From NCBI RefSeq assembly GCF_019264485.1, contig NZ_JAHVAA010000006.1:226887-290886 (forward strand): DNA of 64,000 bases. Direction: 5' to 3'. The position numbers and the translations under genes are program-made. A model generated the notes under the pieces. It worked only from the letters and a program-made list of their open reading frames with translations. It searched no databases and had not been told where the DNA came from. Below, one piece after another: positions 1 to 8,705 of this stretch (the first letter of the stretch is position 1; each line of letters starts with the position of its first letter). The DNA comes from Sediminibacterium sp. (GTDB taxonomy: Bacteria > Bacteroidota > Bacteroidia > Chitinophagales > Chitinophagaceae).

Positions 1-357
1 TTTTTTCAGATCAGCAGGTGTTTTTGTAATCATCATGGCAGATGGGTTACGGTTGGTCCAGGCGTATAAAGAATCAATCTGTCTGTTGGCACGTGCAAAA
101 CCCTTACCTGCTGTAAAAGTTCCATCGCTCCAGATAGAAAAAACCTGTACATCTATTCCGCCTTCTTTCATTCTCTTCAAATCGGAATGGGTGATGCCTT
201 TCAGGTCCTGATCGAAACGAACTCCTTTCTCCATTGACTGATTGGGGAAATCATTATGCGTATCGATAACGATGGAACGCTGATGTAATTTTTTATATGA
301 TTGTGCAGTCAGCAGCACAGGCAATAAAAAAATAAATAACAACCGTAATTTATGCAT
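1..357 (-). CDS. Membrane dipeptidase, peptidase M19 family (N-terminal part; runs off the window)
   Basis: Only the first 119 codons are inside the window; the gene continues leftward past base 1. The start is the ATG at 355-357. Residues 1-18 form a signal peptide (hydrophobic run ending LLTAQ), so export is expected. Shortly after comes VIDTHNDFP, which matches the metal-binding HxD-type motif at the N-terminus of M19 (renal dipeptidase) enzymes, usually written DGHND. A following segment, GGIDVQVFSIW, also fits the family's second strand. These are zinc-dependent enzymes that cleave dipeptides, often with D-residues. The next gene upstream on this strand (474-2033) is a D-aminoacylase, so both may process D-amino-acid-containing compounds; that link is inference. 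Family call is good, substrate unknown. Confidence 0.8.
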   Translation of the reverse strand, partial: MHKLRLLFIFLLPVLLTAQSYKKLHQRSIVIDTHNDFPNQSMEKGVRFDQDLKGITHSDLKRMKEGGIDVQVFSIWSDGTFTAGKGFARANRQIDSLYAWTNRNPSAMMITKTPADLKK

Positions 358-396
358 AATAAAATTTTAATTCAATCTCCTCTGCGAAAACTCCCC

Positions 397-452
397 GTTC
401 TCTTTTCTCTGCGGTGAACATTCGCAACAATTCACCGCAGAGAAAAGAGAAC
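397..452. repeat. 22-bp perfect inverted repeat with ~8-nt periodic words
   Basis: Arms at 397-418 and 431-452 are exact reverse complements with a 12-nt loop. Weaker complementarity continues outward to about 379 and 470. The right side reads as CnnAGAG words spaced about 8 nt apart. It lies between two minus-strand genes and may end transcription of the D-aminoacylase or stabilise its mRNA. It belongs with the other short-word repeats of this window. Confidence 0.75.
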
Positions 453-473
453 ACAGAGTTTACGCAGAGTATG

Positions 474-2033
474 TTATTGTTTTCTTATACTGACTCCTGC
501 CCGAATACCTGTATGTGTTCCCTCATTTACCGTTAATTCACCATTCACCAATACATATTTAAACCCTGTTGAATACTGATGTGGTTTTTCGAAAGTGGAA
601 AGGTCTTTTACCTGTTGCTCATCAAACACTACAATATCTGCCGCATAACCTTCTACCAGTAAGCCTCTTCCTTCGAGTTTAAATTTCGATGCAGGCAAAG
701 ATGTCATTCTTCTGATGGCTTCTTCCAGTGAAATTACTTTCTCTTCACGCACATATTTCGATAATACCCTTGCATTGGTTCCATAACCACGCGGATGCGG
801 ATTACCCTGTTTGTAAATGCGTATGCTGGCATCAGAAGCAAACATGTTAAATGGATATTGCATAATGGCTTTTACATCATCTTCACTCATTCCATGAAAA
901 ACCATACCGGCACCACCTTTCTCCATCATTTGCACAATGGTTTCTGCTTCATTGATTGCATCAGATGCTCTGCCCATGATTTTATTTACTTCTTCAATGC
1001 TTTTTCCGTTGAGTGTAGTATCTGCTTCATAATAAGCTACTACCGGAAAACTAAAATGCTGTAATCCTCTTTTGGCAAGTCTTTGCAGCATATGTTTTTT
1101 TACTTCATTTCTGATGGCAGGTTTTGCCAGTCTTGCTTTAATGGAATCGCGCCCGTCTGCCAATACCCAGTCTGGCAATAAAGTACTGAGTGATGTACTC
1201 GAAGCAGTATATGGATACTGATCAATCGTTACATCCAGTCCTTCCTGTCTTGCTTTAATTACCATTGGTATGGTTTCTTTACTTCTCCCCCAGTTCTGCT
1301 GACCACTCAATTTAAAATGCGATAACTGAACTGGCAGTCCGGCTTCTCTTCCTATCTGCAAAGCTTCTTCAATGGCATAGGTTACACTATCACCTTCATC
1401 GCGCATATGACTGGCATATACACCATGGTACCTGGCAGCCACTTTTGCCAGCCGTAATACTTCTGCTGTCTTTGAATAAGTGCCTGGTATATAAATAAGT
1501 CCTGTTGACATTCCCACTGCTCCATCTTTCATGGCTTTCTCTACAATGGCTTCCATCTGCACCATTTCTTCTTCGGTAGGGTCTCTTTTAACCGACCCCA
1601 TCACTGCTTTGCGCACATTGTTATGCCCAATGAGTGCTGCTACATTTACAGATGTTTTCAGACTGTCGATCATTTGCAGGTACTTACCAATATCGGCATC
1701 TGATAAACCGCAATTTCCTGTAATAACAGTGGTTACGCCATCGTATATAAAATTACCTGCCTGCGGATTCTTTTTCTCATCATCTTCAATATGCGTATGC
1801 ACATCTATAAAACCGGGGGCTACTATCAACCCTTTCGCATCGATGATCCGGTTGGCTGTCCATCCGGTTAGGTTTCCCTTTTTTACTATTCTGCCTTTGC
1901 TGATGGCCAGATCGCCATAGTACCAGGAATTACCGGTTCCGTCGAGTATTTTCCCACCTTTAATGAGTATATCGGCCTGCTGGCCATTAGCAGTGAGGCC
2001 TATGAAAAGAGTTGCAATAACAAATAAACGCAT
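474..2033 (-). CDS. N-acyl-D-amino-acid deacylase (D-aminoacylase), amidohydrolase superfamily
   Basis: A 519-residue protein with a signal peptide (residues 1-17, ending ANGQQ). It then follows the amidohydrolase/D-aminoacylase plan: an N-terminal beta domain (GGKILDGTG), the metal motif VHTH (H79, H81), and GNCGLS around C108, the cysteine that bridges metals in D-aminoacylases. Later come SHMRDEG, LSHFKLSG and FASDAS, the remaining metal and substrate segments. The family hydrolyses N-acyl-D-amino acids to the free D-amino acid; export suggests use of external or cell-wall-derived substrates. Length is normal for the family. It is oriented like the M19 dipeptidase ahead of it, with a 116-nt gap holding an inverted repeat, so the two may be read together. 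Exact substrate is not predictable. Confidence 0.87.
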   Translation of the reverse strand: MRLFVIATLFIGLTANGQQADILIKGGKILDGTGNSWYYGDLAISKGRIVKKGNLTGWTANRIIDAKGLIVAPGFIDVHTHIEDDEKKNPQAGNFIYDGVTTVITGNCGLSDADIGKYLQMIDSLKTSVNVAALIGHNNVRKAVMGSVKRDPTEEEMVQMEAIVEKAMKDGAVGMSTGLIYIPGTYSKTAEVLRLAKVAARYHGVYASHMRDEGDSVTYAIEEALQIGREAGLPVQLSHFKLSGQQNWGRSKETIPMVIKARQEGLDVTIDQYPYTASSTSLSTLLPDWVLADGRDSIKARLAKPAIRNEVKKHMLQRLAKRGLQHFSFPVVAYYEADTTLNGKSIEEVNKIMGRASDAINEAETIVQMMEKGGAGMVFHGMSEDDVKAIMQYPFNMFASDASIRIYKQGNPHPRGYGTNARVLSKYVREEKVISLEEAIRRMTSLPASKFKLEGRGLLVEGYAADIVVFDEQQVKDLSTFEKPHQYSTGFKYVLVNGELTVNEGTHTGIRAGVSIRKQ

Positions 2034-2057
2034 ACGAAAAGATTATATATTTTCTTT

Positions 2058-2077
2058 CTCCGGATTAAAATCCGGAG
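2058..2077. other. Short 9-bp hairpin in the D-aminoacylase leader
   Basis: Arms at 2058-2066 and 2069-2077 are perfect complements with a 2-nt centre. It lies 25 nt ahead of the minus-strand start at 2033, so it should be in the 5' leader of that mRNA. No terminator T-run follows on the minus strand. Role unknown. Confidence 0.5.
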
Positions 2078-2142
2078 CAGGAAATGGATTGAAAGGTAAT
2101 AAATCTTAAGTGACTGATTTACAGAGCCGGTTTAAATTGCCA

Positions 2143-2245
2143 GCTATGAGCTGTGAGCTACGGGCTATGAGCTTTTTGATATTCTCTTTTATTTTTTTCC
2201 TGGATCTGAACATTAGCTCGCAGCTCACAGCTCGTGGCTCATAGC
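2143..2245. repeat. Heptad repeat pair, word GCTATGA, arms inverted
   Basis: The 309-nt gap between the divergent D-aminoacylase and prfA holds this element and the prfA promoter. The left block 2143-2173 is four 7-nt words plus GCT: GCTATGA, GCTGTGA, GCTACGG, GCTATGA. The right block 2215-2245, read on the other strand, is GCTATGA, GCCACGA, GCTGTGA, GCTGCGA plus GCT. The arms face each other across 41 nt and every difference between them is a transition, so many mismatches would be G-U pairs in RNA. Unlike most blocks here it lies between divergent genes, so it is not an obvious terminator. Confidence 0.85.
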
Positions 2246-2313
2246 ATAAAACCCTCACAATAGCAATTCAATAATATGTCTTACCCGATCGCTTAAACTC
2301 AGGGTGAATAGCG

Positions 2314-2321
2314 TAATTTTG
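2314..2321 (+). promoter_or_regulatory. Bacteroidota -7 box upstream of prfA
   Basis: TAATTTTG matches TAnnTTTG exactly. Transcription would start near 2327, about 16 nt ahead of the ATG at 2343. No clear TTTG -33 box is seen at the usual distance. The box makes any start upstream of 2343 unlikely. Confidence 0.55.
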
Positions 2322-2342
2322 CACTCCAATAAAAAAGCGGAT

Positions 2343-3404
2343 ATGCTGGATAAGCTCGAAGCAATTAAGGCAAGGTTTGAACAGGTAGGTGTGGCACTCA
2401 CCAACCCTGAGATCATTAATGATCAGAAGAAATTTGGCGCCTTCAGTAAAGAGTACCGTTCACTGGAGAAAATTGTACAGCCTTATGAGGCCTATCTCAA
2501 GGTAATGGCCGATTATGCTTTTGCCAAAGAGAGCCAGAGCAGCAGCGATGAAGAAATGCGCGAACTGGCTAAGATGGAACTGCCTGAGCTGGAAACAAAG
2601 AAAGAAGCTTTGGAGAAAGAACTTACCAAACTGCTTATACCAAAAGATCCGCAGGACGATAAAAATGCCATTCTCGAAATACGCGCCGGTACCGGTGGCG
2701 ATGAAGCCAGTTTATTTGCAGGTGACCTTCTGGGTATGTACCTCCGCTACTGTGCCAAAAAAGGCTGGAAAGCTGCAGTAGTAAGTGAAAGTGAAGGAAC
2801 TGTGGGTGGTTATAAAGAAGTAGTAGTTGAAGTAACCGGTGAAGATGTATACGGTACCTTGAAATTTGAGAGTGGCGTTCACCGCGTACAGCGTGTACCT
2901 GATACTGAAACACAGGGACGGGTTCATACATCTGCTGCCACTGTTGCTGTGATGCCTGAAGCAGAAGAAGTAGATTTTGAACTAAAGGAAAGCGATGTAA
3001 AAATGGAAACCGCCCGAAGTGGTGGTGCAGGTGGACAGAACGTAAACAAAGTAGAAACAAAAGTATTTCTTACCCATATACCCACAGGAGTGGTGGTGGT
3101 TTGTCAGACCGAACGCTCACAGTTAGGTAACCGCGAAAAAGCCATGACCATGTTACGTACCAAACTCTATGAAGAACAGGTACGTAAGCAGGAGGAAGAA
3201 ATTGCCCGTCACCGAAAAACACTGGTTAGTACCGGCGACCGAAGTGCCAAAATAAGAACTTATAACTGGCCCCAGGGCAGGGTTACCGACCATCGTATCG
3301 GTCTTACCTCCTATAACCTCGATGCCGTAATTAATGGTGAAATTGAAGAATTTATTGAAGCATTACAGGTTGCTGAGAATGCGGAGAAAATGCTGGAGAA
3401 TTAA
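2343..3404 (+). CDS. prfA: Peptide chain release factor 1
   Basis: A 353-residue class I release factor that reads UAA and UAG stops and triggers peptide release on the ribosome. The peptidyl-hydrolysis loop [11 protein letters not shown] has its GGQ at about residues 230-232. The stop-recognition motif is of the P-x-T type (PDT, about 186-188), which marks RF1 rather than RF2 (SPF). The flanking [16 protein letters not shown] is highly typical. Length is that of a complete RF1 and the usual programmed frameshift of RF2 is absent. I chose the ATG at 2343 because homologues start with MLxKL and a -7 promoter box lies at 2314-2321, inside a longer upstream open frame. It stands alone; the following genes are unrelated secreted proteins. 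Confidence 0.97.
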   Translation: MLDKLEAIKARFEQVGVALTNPEIINDQKKFGAFSKEYRSLEKIVQPYEAYLKVMADYAFAKESQSSSDEEMRELAKMELPELETKKEALEKELTKLLIPKDPQDDKNAILEIRAGTGGDEASLFAGDLLGMYLRYCAKKGWKAAVVSESEGTVGGYKEVVVEVTGEDVYGTLKFESGVHRVQRVPDTETQGRVHTSAATVAVMPEAEEVDFELKESDVKMETARSGGAGGQNVNKVETKVFLTHIPTGVVVVCQTERSQLGNREKAMTMLRTKLYEEQVRKQEEEIARHRKTLVSTGDRSAKIRTYNWPQGRVTDHRIGLTSYNLDAVINGEIEEFIEALQVAENAEKMLEN

Positions 3405-3440
3405 TAGGCGGTTTATAATTTTAAGTTGCAGGTGTTCAGG

Positions 3441-3468
3441 CTGCTAGCTACTAGCTGTCAGCTCCTGG
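3441..3468. repeat. Heptad block, word CTnCTAG
   Basis: Four tandem 7-nt words 36 nt after prfA: CTGCTAG, CTACTAG, CTGTCAG, CTCCTGG. No convincing inverted partner follows, so it looks like a single-armed member of the heptad family. Confidence 0.75.
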
Positions 3469-3524
3469 TTTTTAGCGTTCCCCGCCTTTGATCCGTTTTA
3501 ATGTATCCGTTAACAGATGATGCT

Positions 3525-3550
3525 TATATTTAATACAGTAAACCTGTATT
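3525..3550 (+). promoter_or_regulatory. -7 box followed by a dyad touching the start codon
   Basis: TATATTTA (3525-3532, one base off TAnnTTTG) is followed by a 7-bp perfect dyad, AATACAG / CTGTATT (3532-3538 and 3544-3550), directly abutting the ATG at 3551. In RNA this would fold at the 5' end; in DNA it could be an operator. Both readings are inference. Confidence 0.35.
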
Positions 3551-4255
3551 ATGATAAGAGTACTGACAATATTTCTTTTGTTTTGTCTTTCCTATGTTCC
3601 ATGCCGGGCGCAACTCGGATCCTATTCTTTTAATTCGAATGTATTGTACAACGATGGTTATGGAATACCCTGGAACTTCGATTTCCCTTTTTTCATGGAT
3701 GGCTCACCCTTTTTTGATACCAGTTTCTGTAAAGGTTCTGTACAATTACTGAATGGTAAAACTTACGGCGGTTTAGAGCTGAAGCTCAACCTCGAACAGC
3801 AAAAAGTTATCTTTACTACCAGTGAAGGGAAAGCTTTTGCACTTGCACAACCCGTCTTAAGAGTGGAACTTGCCTGCAACGTTCAGGCGAAACCGGTTGT
3901 CTTTCGTTCAGGATTTGGTGCTATCGACAAGCAAAATGAAGGTTCTTTATATCAGGTGCTGGATTCAGGCAAAGTGTTGTTATTGAAATATGTGGATATC
4001 AGGTATAAGGATTCCAAAGCCTATAACAGCAATGATATGACCCGGTCATACCGCCAGTTGCCTTCTTATTACCTCTGGATGCCCGGCAAGGACATGATAA
4101 AATTGCCCAACGATGAAAATGAGTTACTGGGTTTACTAAAAGACCAGCGAAAACAACTTACCGAAGCGATAGATAAGGATAAGCTGAAATTTAAAAAAGA
4201 AACAGACCTTATACAGATTATCAAAAAGTATAACAGTTTATCGCAAACTATATAA
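3551..4255 (+). CDS. Secreted protein of unknown function, tandem paralogue 1 of 3
   Basis: A 234-residue protein with a clear signal peptide (residues 1-20, cleavage after CRA). I do not recognise a named domain. It is homologous along its length to the next two genes (4269-5006 and 5118-5810). Shared landmarks, in order, are a GSPFF/SPYF segment, an NGKTYGGLELKLN strand, a VFRSGFGAIDKQN motif, VLDSGKVLLLKY, and a C-terminal KLKFKKETDLIQIIKKYN helix. The repeated beta-strand pattern and signal peptide suggest a periplasmic or outer-membrane-associated beta-rich protein. Gene spacing (13 nt to the next start) suggests one mRNA for at least the first two. A -7-like box and a palindrome precede the ATG. 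Function cannot be stated. Confidence 0.85.
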   Translation: MIRVLTIFLLFCLSYVPCRAQLGSYSFNSNVLYNDGYGIPWNFDFPFFMDGSPFFDTSFCKGSVQLLNGKTYGGLELKLNLEQQKVIFTTSEGKAFALAQPVLRVELACNVQAKPVVFRSGFGAIDKQNEGSLYQVLDSGKVLLLKYVDIRYKDSKAYNSNDMTRSYRQLPSYYLWMPGKDMIKLPNDENELLGLLKDQRKQLTEAIDKDKLKFKKETDLIQIIKKYNSLSQTI

Positions 4256-4268
4256 ACAATAATGCAGC

Positions 4269-5006
4269 ATGAAAAATCTCTCTGTTTTTCTGATTTCTCT
4301 GTGTCTTACACTTTTACAACACAGTATAGCAGCACAGGATTTTGAACGCATTGATCCGCTCAGACATGCAAAAGAAAATATTAATTTTCTCAGCGATGCC
4401 AATGGCAGGCCCTTTAAATCACTGCGCAATTTTGAGGAAGAAGGTTCTCCCTATTTTTCAGCCGACTATATAAAAAGTCATATTCAGATGCAGAATGGAA
4501 AAACCTATTACAATATACCGATCAAAATTAACCAGCTAACGGGTGAAATAATATTCAAAACTTCTGATGATCGTGAAATGCTGGTGGTAAACCCTTTTCA
4601 GCGTATCGAACTACAGTTTGAAGGAAAGACTTATGTATTCAGAAGCGGGTTCCCGGCTATTGATAAACAAAATGATATGTCGGCTTACCAGTTACTCGAT
4701 TCAGGTACAGCTATTTTATTAAAGTATACCTCTGTTCAGTACCAGGACAAACAGGCCTATAATTCTCCGAATATTATTCGCAGCTACAGCAAAAAAGAAA
4801 ATCATTATATATGGACTTCTTCAAAAGGTTTGGTACGTATTCCTAAAAAAGAAGAAGAATGGGCAGGCTTTTTTGGTCATCACCAAACGGAGATGAATAA
4901 TTTTATCAGGAAAGAACATGTAAAGCTGAAAAAGGAAGAGGATATCGTAAGAATGTTTCACTATTATAATCAGTTATTGAAACAGGTTAGCGCTAATAAT
5001 CACTAA
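4269..5006 (+). CDS. Secreted protein of unknown function, tandem paralogue 2 of 3
   Basis: A 245-residue protein with a signal peptide (residues 1-22, ending SIAAQ). It shares with its neighbours the segments EEGSPYFSADY, NGKTYYNIPIKIN, YVFRSGFPAIDKQN, LLDSGTAILLKYTSVQY and the C-terminal KLKKEEDIVRMFHYYNQ helix. It begins 13 nt after paralogue 1 and is almost surely co-transcribed with it. Among the three, paralogue 1 and 2 share the GF.AIDKQN spelling, while paralogue 3 has GYGPIDNHD. This points to two duplication events. No catalytic signature is visible, and no name can be given. Confidence 0.85.
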   Translation: MKNLSVFLISLCLTLLQHSIAAQDFERIDPLRHAKENINFLSDANGRPFKSLRNFEEEGSPYFSADYIKSHIQMQNGKTYYNIPIKINQLTGEIIFKTSDDREMLVVNPFQRIELQFEGKTYVFRSGFPAIDKQNDMSAYQLLDSGTAILLKYTSVQYQDKQAYNSPNIIRSYSKKENHYIWTSSKGLVRIPKKEEEWAGFFGHHQTEMNNFIRKEHVKLKKEEDIVRMFHYYNQLLKQVSANNH

Positions 5007-5117
5007 TCTCTGTCTTGTAAAAATATATGTCTGCAGACCTGTTTTTTATTGATTATTATTACCAATAGTAATTCATTAATTCATTTCCGGTATTTATAAC
5101 CTATAAGTATAACGCGC

Positions 5118-5810
5118 ATGAAATATGTCTTCTTTCTGTTTGCATTTGTGATATATTCAGTTGATGCAAATACACAAACCCCCAATACAGCAACAGCAAG
5201 GGTAGAAATGGACCGCTTTATGGTAGATGCCAACGGCAGATTGCTCAAACCCCCTGCCGATTATAATGAGGAAGGTTCTCCTTATTATTCAAAAGAATTT
5301 TTACCCGGTTCGGTTACTATTCTCAAAGGTCATACCTATCACGGCTTACAGTTAAAAATTAATTTTCACAGCAATGAAATTATTTTCCTCGACCAGGAGG
5401 GTAATGAAATGATAGTTGCTCAACCGGTTGAGAGAGTAGTATTACAAACTGCCGATGGCATAAAAACCTTCAGGTCTGGTTATGGACCAATCGACAACCA
5501 CGATGGCAATTCGTTTTATGAAGTGCTCGATTCCGGATCAATCAGTTATTTGAAATATACGGAAGTTAGTTTCAGTGAAAGACAACCTTATCCGAATGCA
5601 CGTTTTGTTCGTACCTATCGCGACCGTGTATTGTATTATGCTGCTAAAGGAACACAGTTGCAAAAACTACCTAAAAACATCGAAGAGATACCTGCATTGT
5701 TCGCCGGGAAAGAATTGAAAGTAGCAGAACTGATTAAAAAAGATAAGCTGAAGTTGAAAAAAGAAAATGATATGATTCAGCTTTTCAGGTATGTTAATAT
5801 GTTGCAATAG
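5118..5810 (+). CDS. Secreted protein of unknown function, tandem paralogue 3 of 3
   Basis: A 230-residue protein starting with a short signal peptide (MKYVFFLFAFVIYSVDA). The family landmarks are present: EEGSPYYSKEF, LKGHTYHGLQLKIN, KTFRSGYGPIDNHD, VLDSGSISYLKYTEV and the C-terminal KLKKENDMIQLFRYVN helix. The 111-nt gap before it is larger than between paralogues 1 and 2, so it may have its own promoter, though I see no good -7 box there. Its stop codon is 2 nt from the stop of the convergent galE. Conserved duplication of a secreted protein suggests adaptation to different partners or substrates; this is inference. Confidence 0.85.
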   Translation: MKYVFFLFAFVIYSVDANTQTPNTATARVEMDRFMVDANGRLLKPPADYNEEGSPYYSKEFLPGSVTILKGHTYHGLQLKINFHSNEIIFLDQEGNEMIVAQPVERVVLQTADGIKTFRSGYGPIDNHDGNSFYEVLDSGSISYLKYTEVSFSERQPYPNARFVRTYRDRVLYYAAKGTQLQKLPKNIEEIPALFAGKELKVAELIKKDKLKLKKENDMIQLFRYVNMLQ

Positions 5811-5812
5811 GC

Positions 5813-6856
5813 TCAGTTGCGGGATACACTTTCTTCTTCCTGTTTAATCTTTTGCTCCCATGCCCATGCGGTACGCATCATTTCAGTGATATCGTATTTT
5901 ATTTGCCAGCCCAGTACAGCAACAGCTTTTTCATTATTGGCATATATGGCTTTTATATCACCGGGTCTTCTCGGACCCATTTCATAATTGAGTTTTACGC
6001 CACTTACTTTCTCAAAACTTTGTATCGCTTCCAGTACCGTAATACCAATACCCGTGCCCAGGTTAAACACTTCACAGGATGACTGATTTTTTCCTGCGGT
6101 TAAATATTCCAATGCCAGTGTGTGTGCACGTGCAATATCGGATACATGAATATAATCGCGTATACAGCTGCCGTCACGGGTATCGTAATCGTTACCATAT
6201 ACCATCATCTTAGGTAATTTACCAATGGCTGTTTGTGTAATTACGGGTACAAGGTTCTGTGGTTTACCCAATGGCAATTCTCCAATTAAACAGGAAGGAT
6301 GTGCTCCAACGGGGTTAAAATAGCGAAGCAGTATAACAGAGGTGGATAGAGATACTTCAGCAAAGTCTTTCAGTATTTCTTCTCCCATTTTCTTGGTGGC
6401 TCCATAAGGTGAGGCAGCAGCCTGTAACACCGTATCTTCTGTAACCGGAGATGTTTGTGGGTTGCCGTAAACAGTGCAGGAAGATGAAAAGACAAAATGT
6501 GGTATTGAAAATTCCTTTACACATTTCAATACACTGATGAGTGAACCAATATTATTTTCATAATACATGAGCGATTGCTCTACCGATTCTCCAACCGCTT
6601 TATATGCTGCAAAATGAATAACACCCGCGATATCGGGGTTCTCCTGGAAGACTGCCAGGGTTTCATCAAAGTTTTTCAGGTCAACTTTGTAGTTTTTGAC
6701 CATTTTTCCGGTAATGAGCTGAATACCCGTTAATGGATAAGGTGTGGAGCGCGACTGGTCATCAATAGAAATTACATCGTACCCATTTTCGAGAAGATCA
6801 ACAATGGCATGCGATCCGATATATCCGCAGCCTCCGGTAACAAGTATCTTTGCCAT
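5813..6856 (-). CDS. galE: UDP-glucose 4-epimerase
   Basis: A 347-residue short-chain dehydrogenase/reductase that interconverts UDP-glucose and UDP-galactose with a bound NAD. It begins with the Rossmann motif VTGGCGYIGSHAI and carries the catalytic YGATK (Y151, K155) after SSSCTVYG. Also present are the HFAAYKAVGESV segment, RYFNPVGAHPS, DGSCIRDYIHVSDIARAH and a GWQIKYD C-terminus, all typical of bacterial GalE. I chose the ATG at 6854-6856 (MAKILVTGG), seven codons inside a longer open frame, because that matches the family start. It feeds galactose into surface polysaccharides and glycan metabolism. It is convergent with the secreted paralogues and 42 nt downstream of pit. Confidence 0.94.
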   Translation of the reverse strand: MAKILVTGGCGYIGSHAIVDLLENGYDVISIDDQSRSTPYPLTGIQLITGKMVKNYKVDLKNFDETLAVFQENPDIAGVIHFAAYKAVGESVEQSLMYYENNIGSLISVLKCVKEFSIPHFVFSSSCTVYGNPQTSPVTEDTVLQAAASPYGATKKMGEEILKDFAEVSLSTSVILLRYFNPVGAHPSCLIGELPLGKPQNLVPVITQTAIGKLPKMMVYGNDYDTRDGSCIRDYIHVSDIARAHTLALEYLTAGKNQSSCEVFNLGTGIGITVLEAIQSFEKVSGVKLNYEMGPRRPGDIKAIYANNEKAVAVLGWQIKYDITEMMRTAWAWEQKIKQEEESVSRN

Positions 6857-6898
6857 GATCAGAAATTGACACGGCAAAATACACAGAGCCGCTTAGAA

Positions 6899-7939
6899 TC
6901 AGATAAATAATTTTACGAGAAAATAAAATATGGCCGCCATTGCTGCTGATACAGGAATGGTTAATATCCATGCCCAGAGCAGGTTTACAGTAACACCCCA
7001 GCGAACCGCACTTAAACGTTTTGTTGCACCTACCCCAATAATAGAACCGGTAATGGTATGTGTTGTACTTACAGGTATACCCAGTTTCTCCGTGAGGAAA
7101 AGTGTAATGGCACCAGCTGTTTCGGCACTTACGCCTTCCAATGGGGTTACTTTTGTGATACGTGTACCCATGGTTTTTACAATCTTCCAGCCACCGCTCA
7201 TGGTACCTAAGCCAATCGCGAGAAAACTACAGAAAGGCACCCAGCTATAGTGTACCACAAATTCATTAAACGACATCTGTACACCCAGTGTGCTCTCATA
7301 ATAAATGATGGCTGCGCCGATAATACCCATTACTTTCTGTGCATCGTTACCACCATGCCCCAGACTGAATGCGGCAGATGAAACCAGCTGCAGTCTTTTA
7401 AACCAGGTTTCTGCTTTGTATGGATTGGCCCTTTTACACAGATGAACAATTAATATGGTAATGAAGAATGCAATGAACATACCGAGCAGGGGCGCAAGAA
7501 AGATAAACATGAAAGTAGGTATCACTTTTGCGTAGTTCACTACATCCATACCGTTCTCACTAAATCCGCCGGCATGTGCTATGGCAGCACCCATAAAACC
7601 ACCGAGAAGAGTATGTGAAGAACTGGAGGGAATACCAAACCACCAGGTGATGAGGTTCCAGGTAATAGCTGCGAGTAAGCCTGCAAAAATTACTTCAAGT
7701 GTAATAAAATTTTCATTGACCGATTTTGCAATGGTATTACCAATCTTAAACTCACCAATCAGGTATTTGGAAATAAAGAATGCCGCAAAATTGAATACCG
7801 CTGCCCACAATACTGCCTGAAAAGGCGTTAATACTTTTGTAGAAACAATGGTAGCAATGGAATTGGCCGCATCATGAAATCCATTGATATAATCAAAGAT
7901 AAATGCAAGCACTATAATGATAACCAGAAGGGTGAACAT
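6899..7939 (-). CDS. pit: Inorganic phosphate transporter, PiT family
   Basis: A 346-residue integral membrane protein with about ten hydrophobic segments. The N-terminal DYINGFHDAANSIATIVSTKVLTP and the internal repeat GGNDAQKVMGIIGAA plus GIPVSTTHTITGSIIGVG are PiT signatures (duplicated GANDxAN-like motifs). The family moves phosphate into the cell with protons or sodium at low affinity. It follows the DUF47 gene at 8011-8658 by 71 nt on the same strand. That pairing is the classic PhoU-like regulator plus Pit operon. The PhoR/PhoB pair lies just upstream, so phosphate uptake and sensing are clustered here. Confidence 0.94.
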   Translation of the reverse strand: MFTLLVIIIVLAFIFDYINGFHDAANSIATIVSTKVLTPFQAVLWAAVFNFAAFFISKYLIGEFKIGNTIAKSVNENFITLEVIFAGLLAAITWNLITWWFGIPSSSSHTLLGGFMGAAIAHAGGFSENGMDVVNYAKVIPTFMFIFLAPLLGMFIAFFITILIVHLCKRANPYKAETWFKRLQLVSSAAFSLGHGGNDAQKVMGIIGAAIIYYESTLGVQMSFNEFVVHYSWVPFCSFLAIGLGTMSGGWKIVKTMGTRITKVTPLEGVSAETAGAITLFLTEKLGIPVSTTHTITGSIIGVGATKRLSAVRWGVTVNLLWAWILTIPVSAAMAAIFYFLVKLFI

Positions 7940-8010
7940 ACGGTGTGGGGTTTTAATAGCCTGAAAACTGAAATGGTTTGATCCAATTATACAGTTCTCA
8001 GATAGATCTT

Positions 8011-8658
8011 CTACGCATACTTGATAATAATAGACTCAATCACATTGGCCGCATCTTCACATTTATCGGTGGCAATTTCCATTACCTGATAAATTTCTCT
8101 TTTCTTGATCACTTCTTTAAAATCGTTTTCCTGCTGGAACAACATTTCAATACTCATATCAAACACATCATCCGCCTGGTTCTCAATACTGTTTACCTTT
8201 ACCATGGCTTCAGTCATCTCACGCAGGTTTTTCATATCGCGTAAGCCATTTACTGCTTTTTTAATTTCAATAGTACCCTGCAGAATGAGGTCGGCCATTT
8301 TCTGGATACCTGTGTCGTTCGGGTTTACACTATAAAAATTAATTTTTTTGGAGGAAGCGAAGATATAATCAGCAATATCATCGAGGGCAGTAGCGAGGTA
8401 GTGTATATCTTCCCTGTCGAATGGAGTGATAAAATTTCTGCCCAATTCTGTAAAAATACGATGGGTATTATCGTCATTTTTATGTTCCAGGTCCTCAATC
8501 TGAGCCAGCACCGCAGCACGTTTATTACTATCGGGCTCACTTACCATTTCCTTGAGTTTTATGCCCATTTCATGTACTTTCTCTGCAACATCCTCGAATA
8601 ACTCATAGAAAACCTTGTTCTTCGGCATAAACAAGCGGCCAAATGTGTTGATACCCAT
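8011..8658 (-). CDS. PhoU-like DUF47 protein (Pit accessory protein)
   Basis: A 215-residue, mostly helical protein matching the DUF47/PhoU-related family (TIGR00153-like). Features include LFEDVAEKVHEMG near residue 20-35, EDLEHKNDDNTHRIFTEL, and the metal-binding-type segment TPFDREDIHYLATALDDIADYI around residues 75-100, the most conserved part of the family. The C-terminal half repeats the three-helix bundle. These proteins are usually encoded with Pit and are thought to control its activity. The gene is first in the pit operon and has a good promoter at 8674-8705, leaving a leader of only about 10 nt. Confidence 0.9.
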   Translation of the reverse strand: MGINTFGRLFMPKNKVFYELFEDVAEKVHEMGIKLKEMVSEPDSNKRAAVLAQIEDLEHKNDDNTHRIFTELGRNFITPFDREDIHYLATALDDIADYIFASSKKINFYSVNPNDTGIQKMADLILQGTIEIKKAVNGLRDMKNLREMTEAMVKVNSIENQADDVFDMSIEMLFQQENDFKEVIKKREIYQVMEIATDKCEDAANVIESIIIKYA

Positions 8659-8673
8659 AGTTTAAAATTTACG

Positions 8674-8705
8674 CAAAAATAGCCTCCTGCTTCCGATGTA
8701 GGAAA
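8674..8705 (-). promoter_or_regulatory. Promoter of the DUF47-pit operon
   Basis: On the minus strand: TTTC (8702-8705), 20-nt spacer, TATTTTTG (8674-8681). The -7 box is a full match to TAnnTTTG and the -33 box is one base off TTTG. Predicted transcription start is near 8668, about 10 nt before the ATG. Confidence 0.65.

Noticed and set aside
1531..1920. Plus-strand open frame of 129 codons opposite the D-aminoacylase gene
   Set aside because: It lies wholly antisense to a well-supported gene and its translation has no family features.
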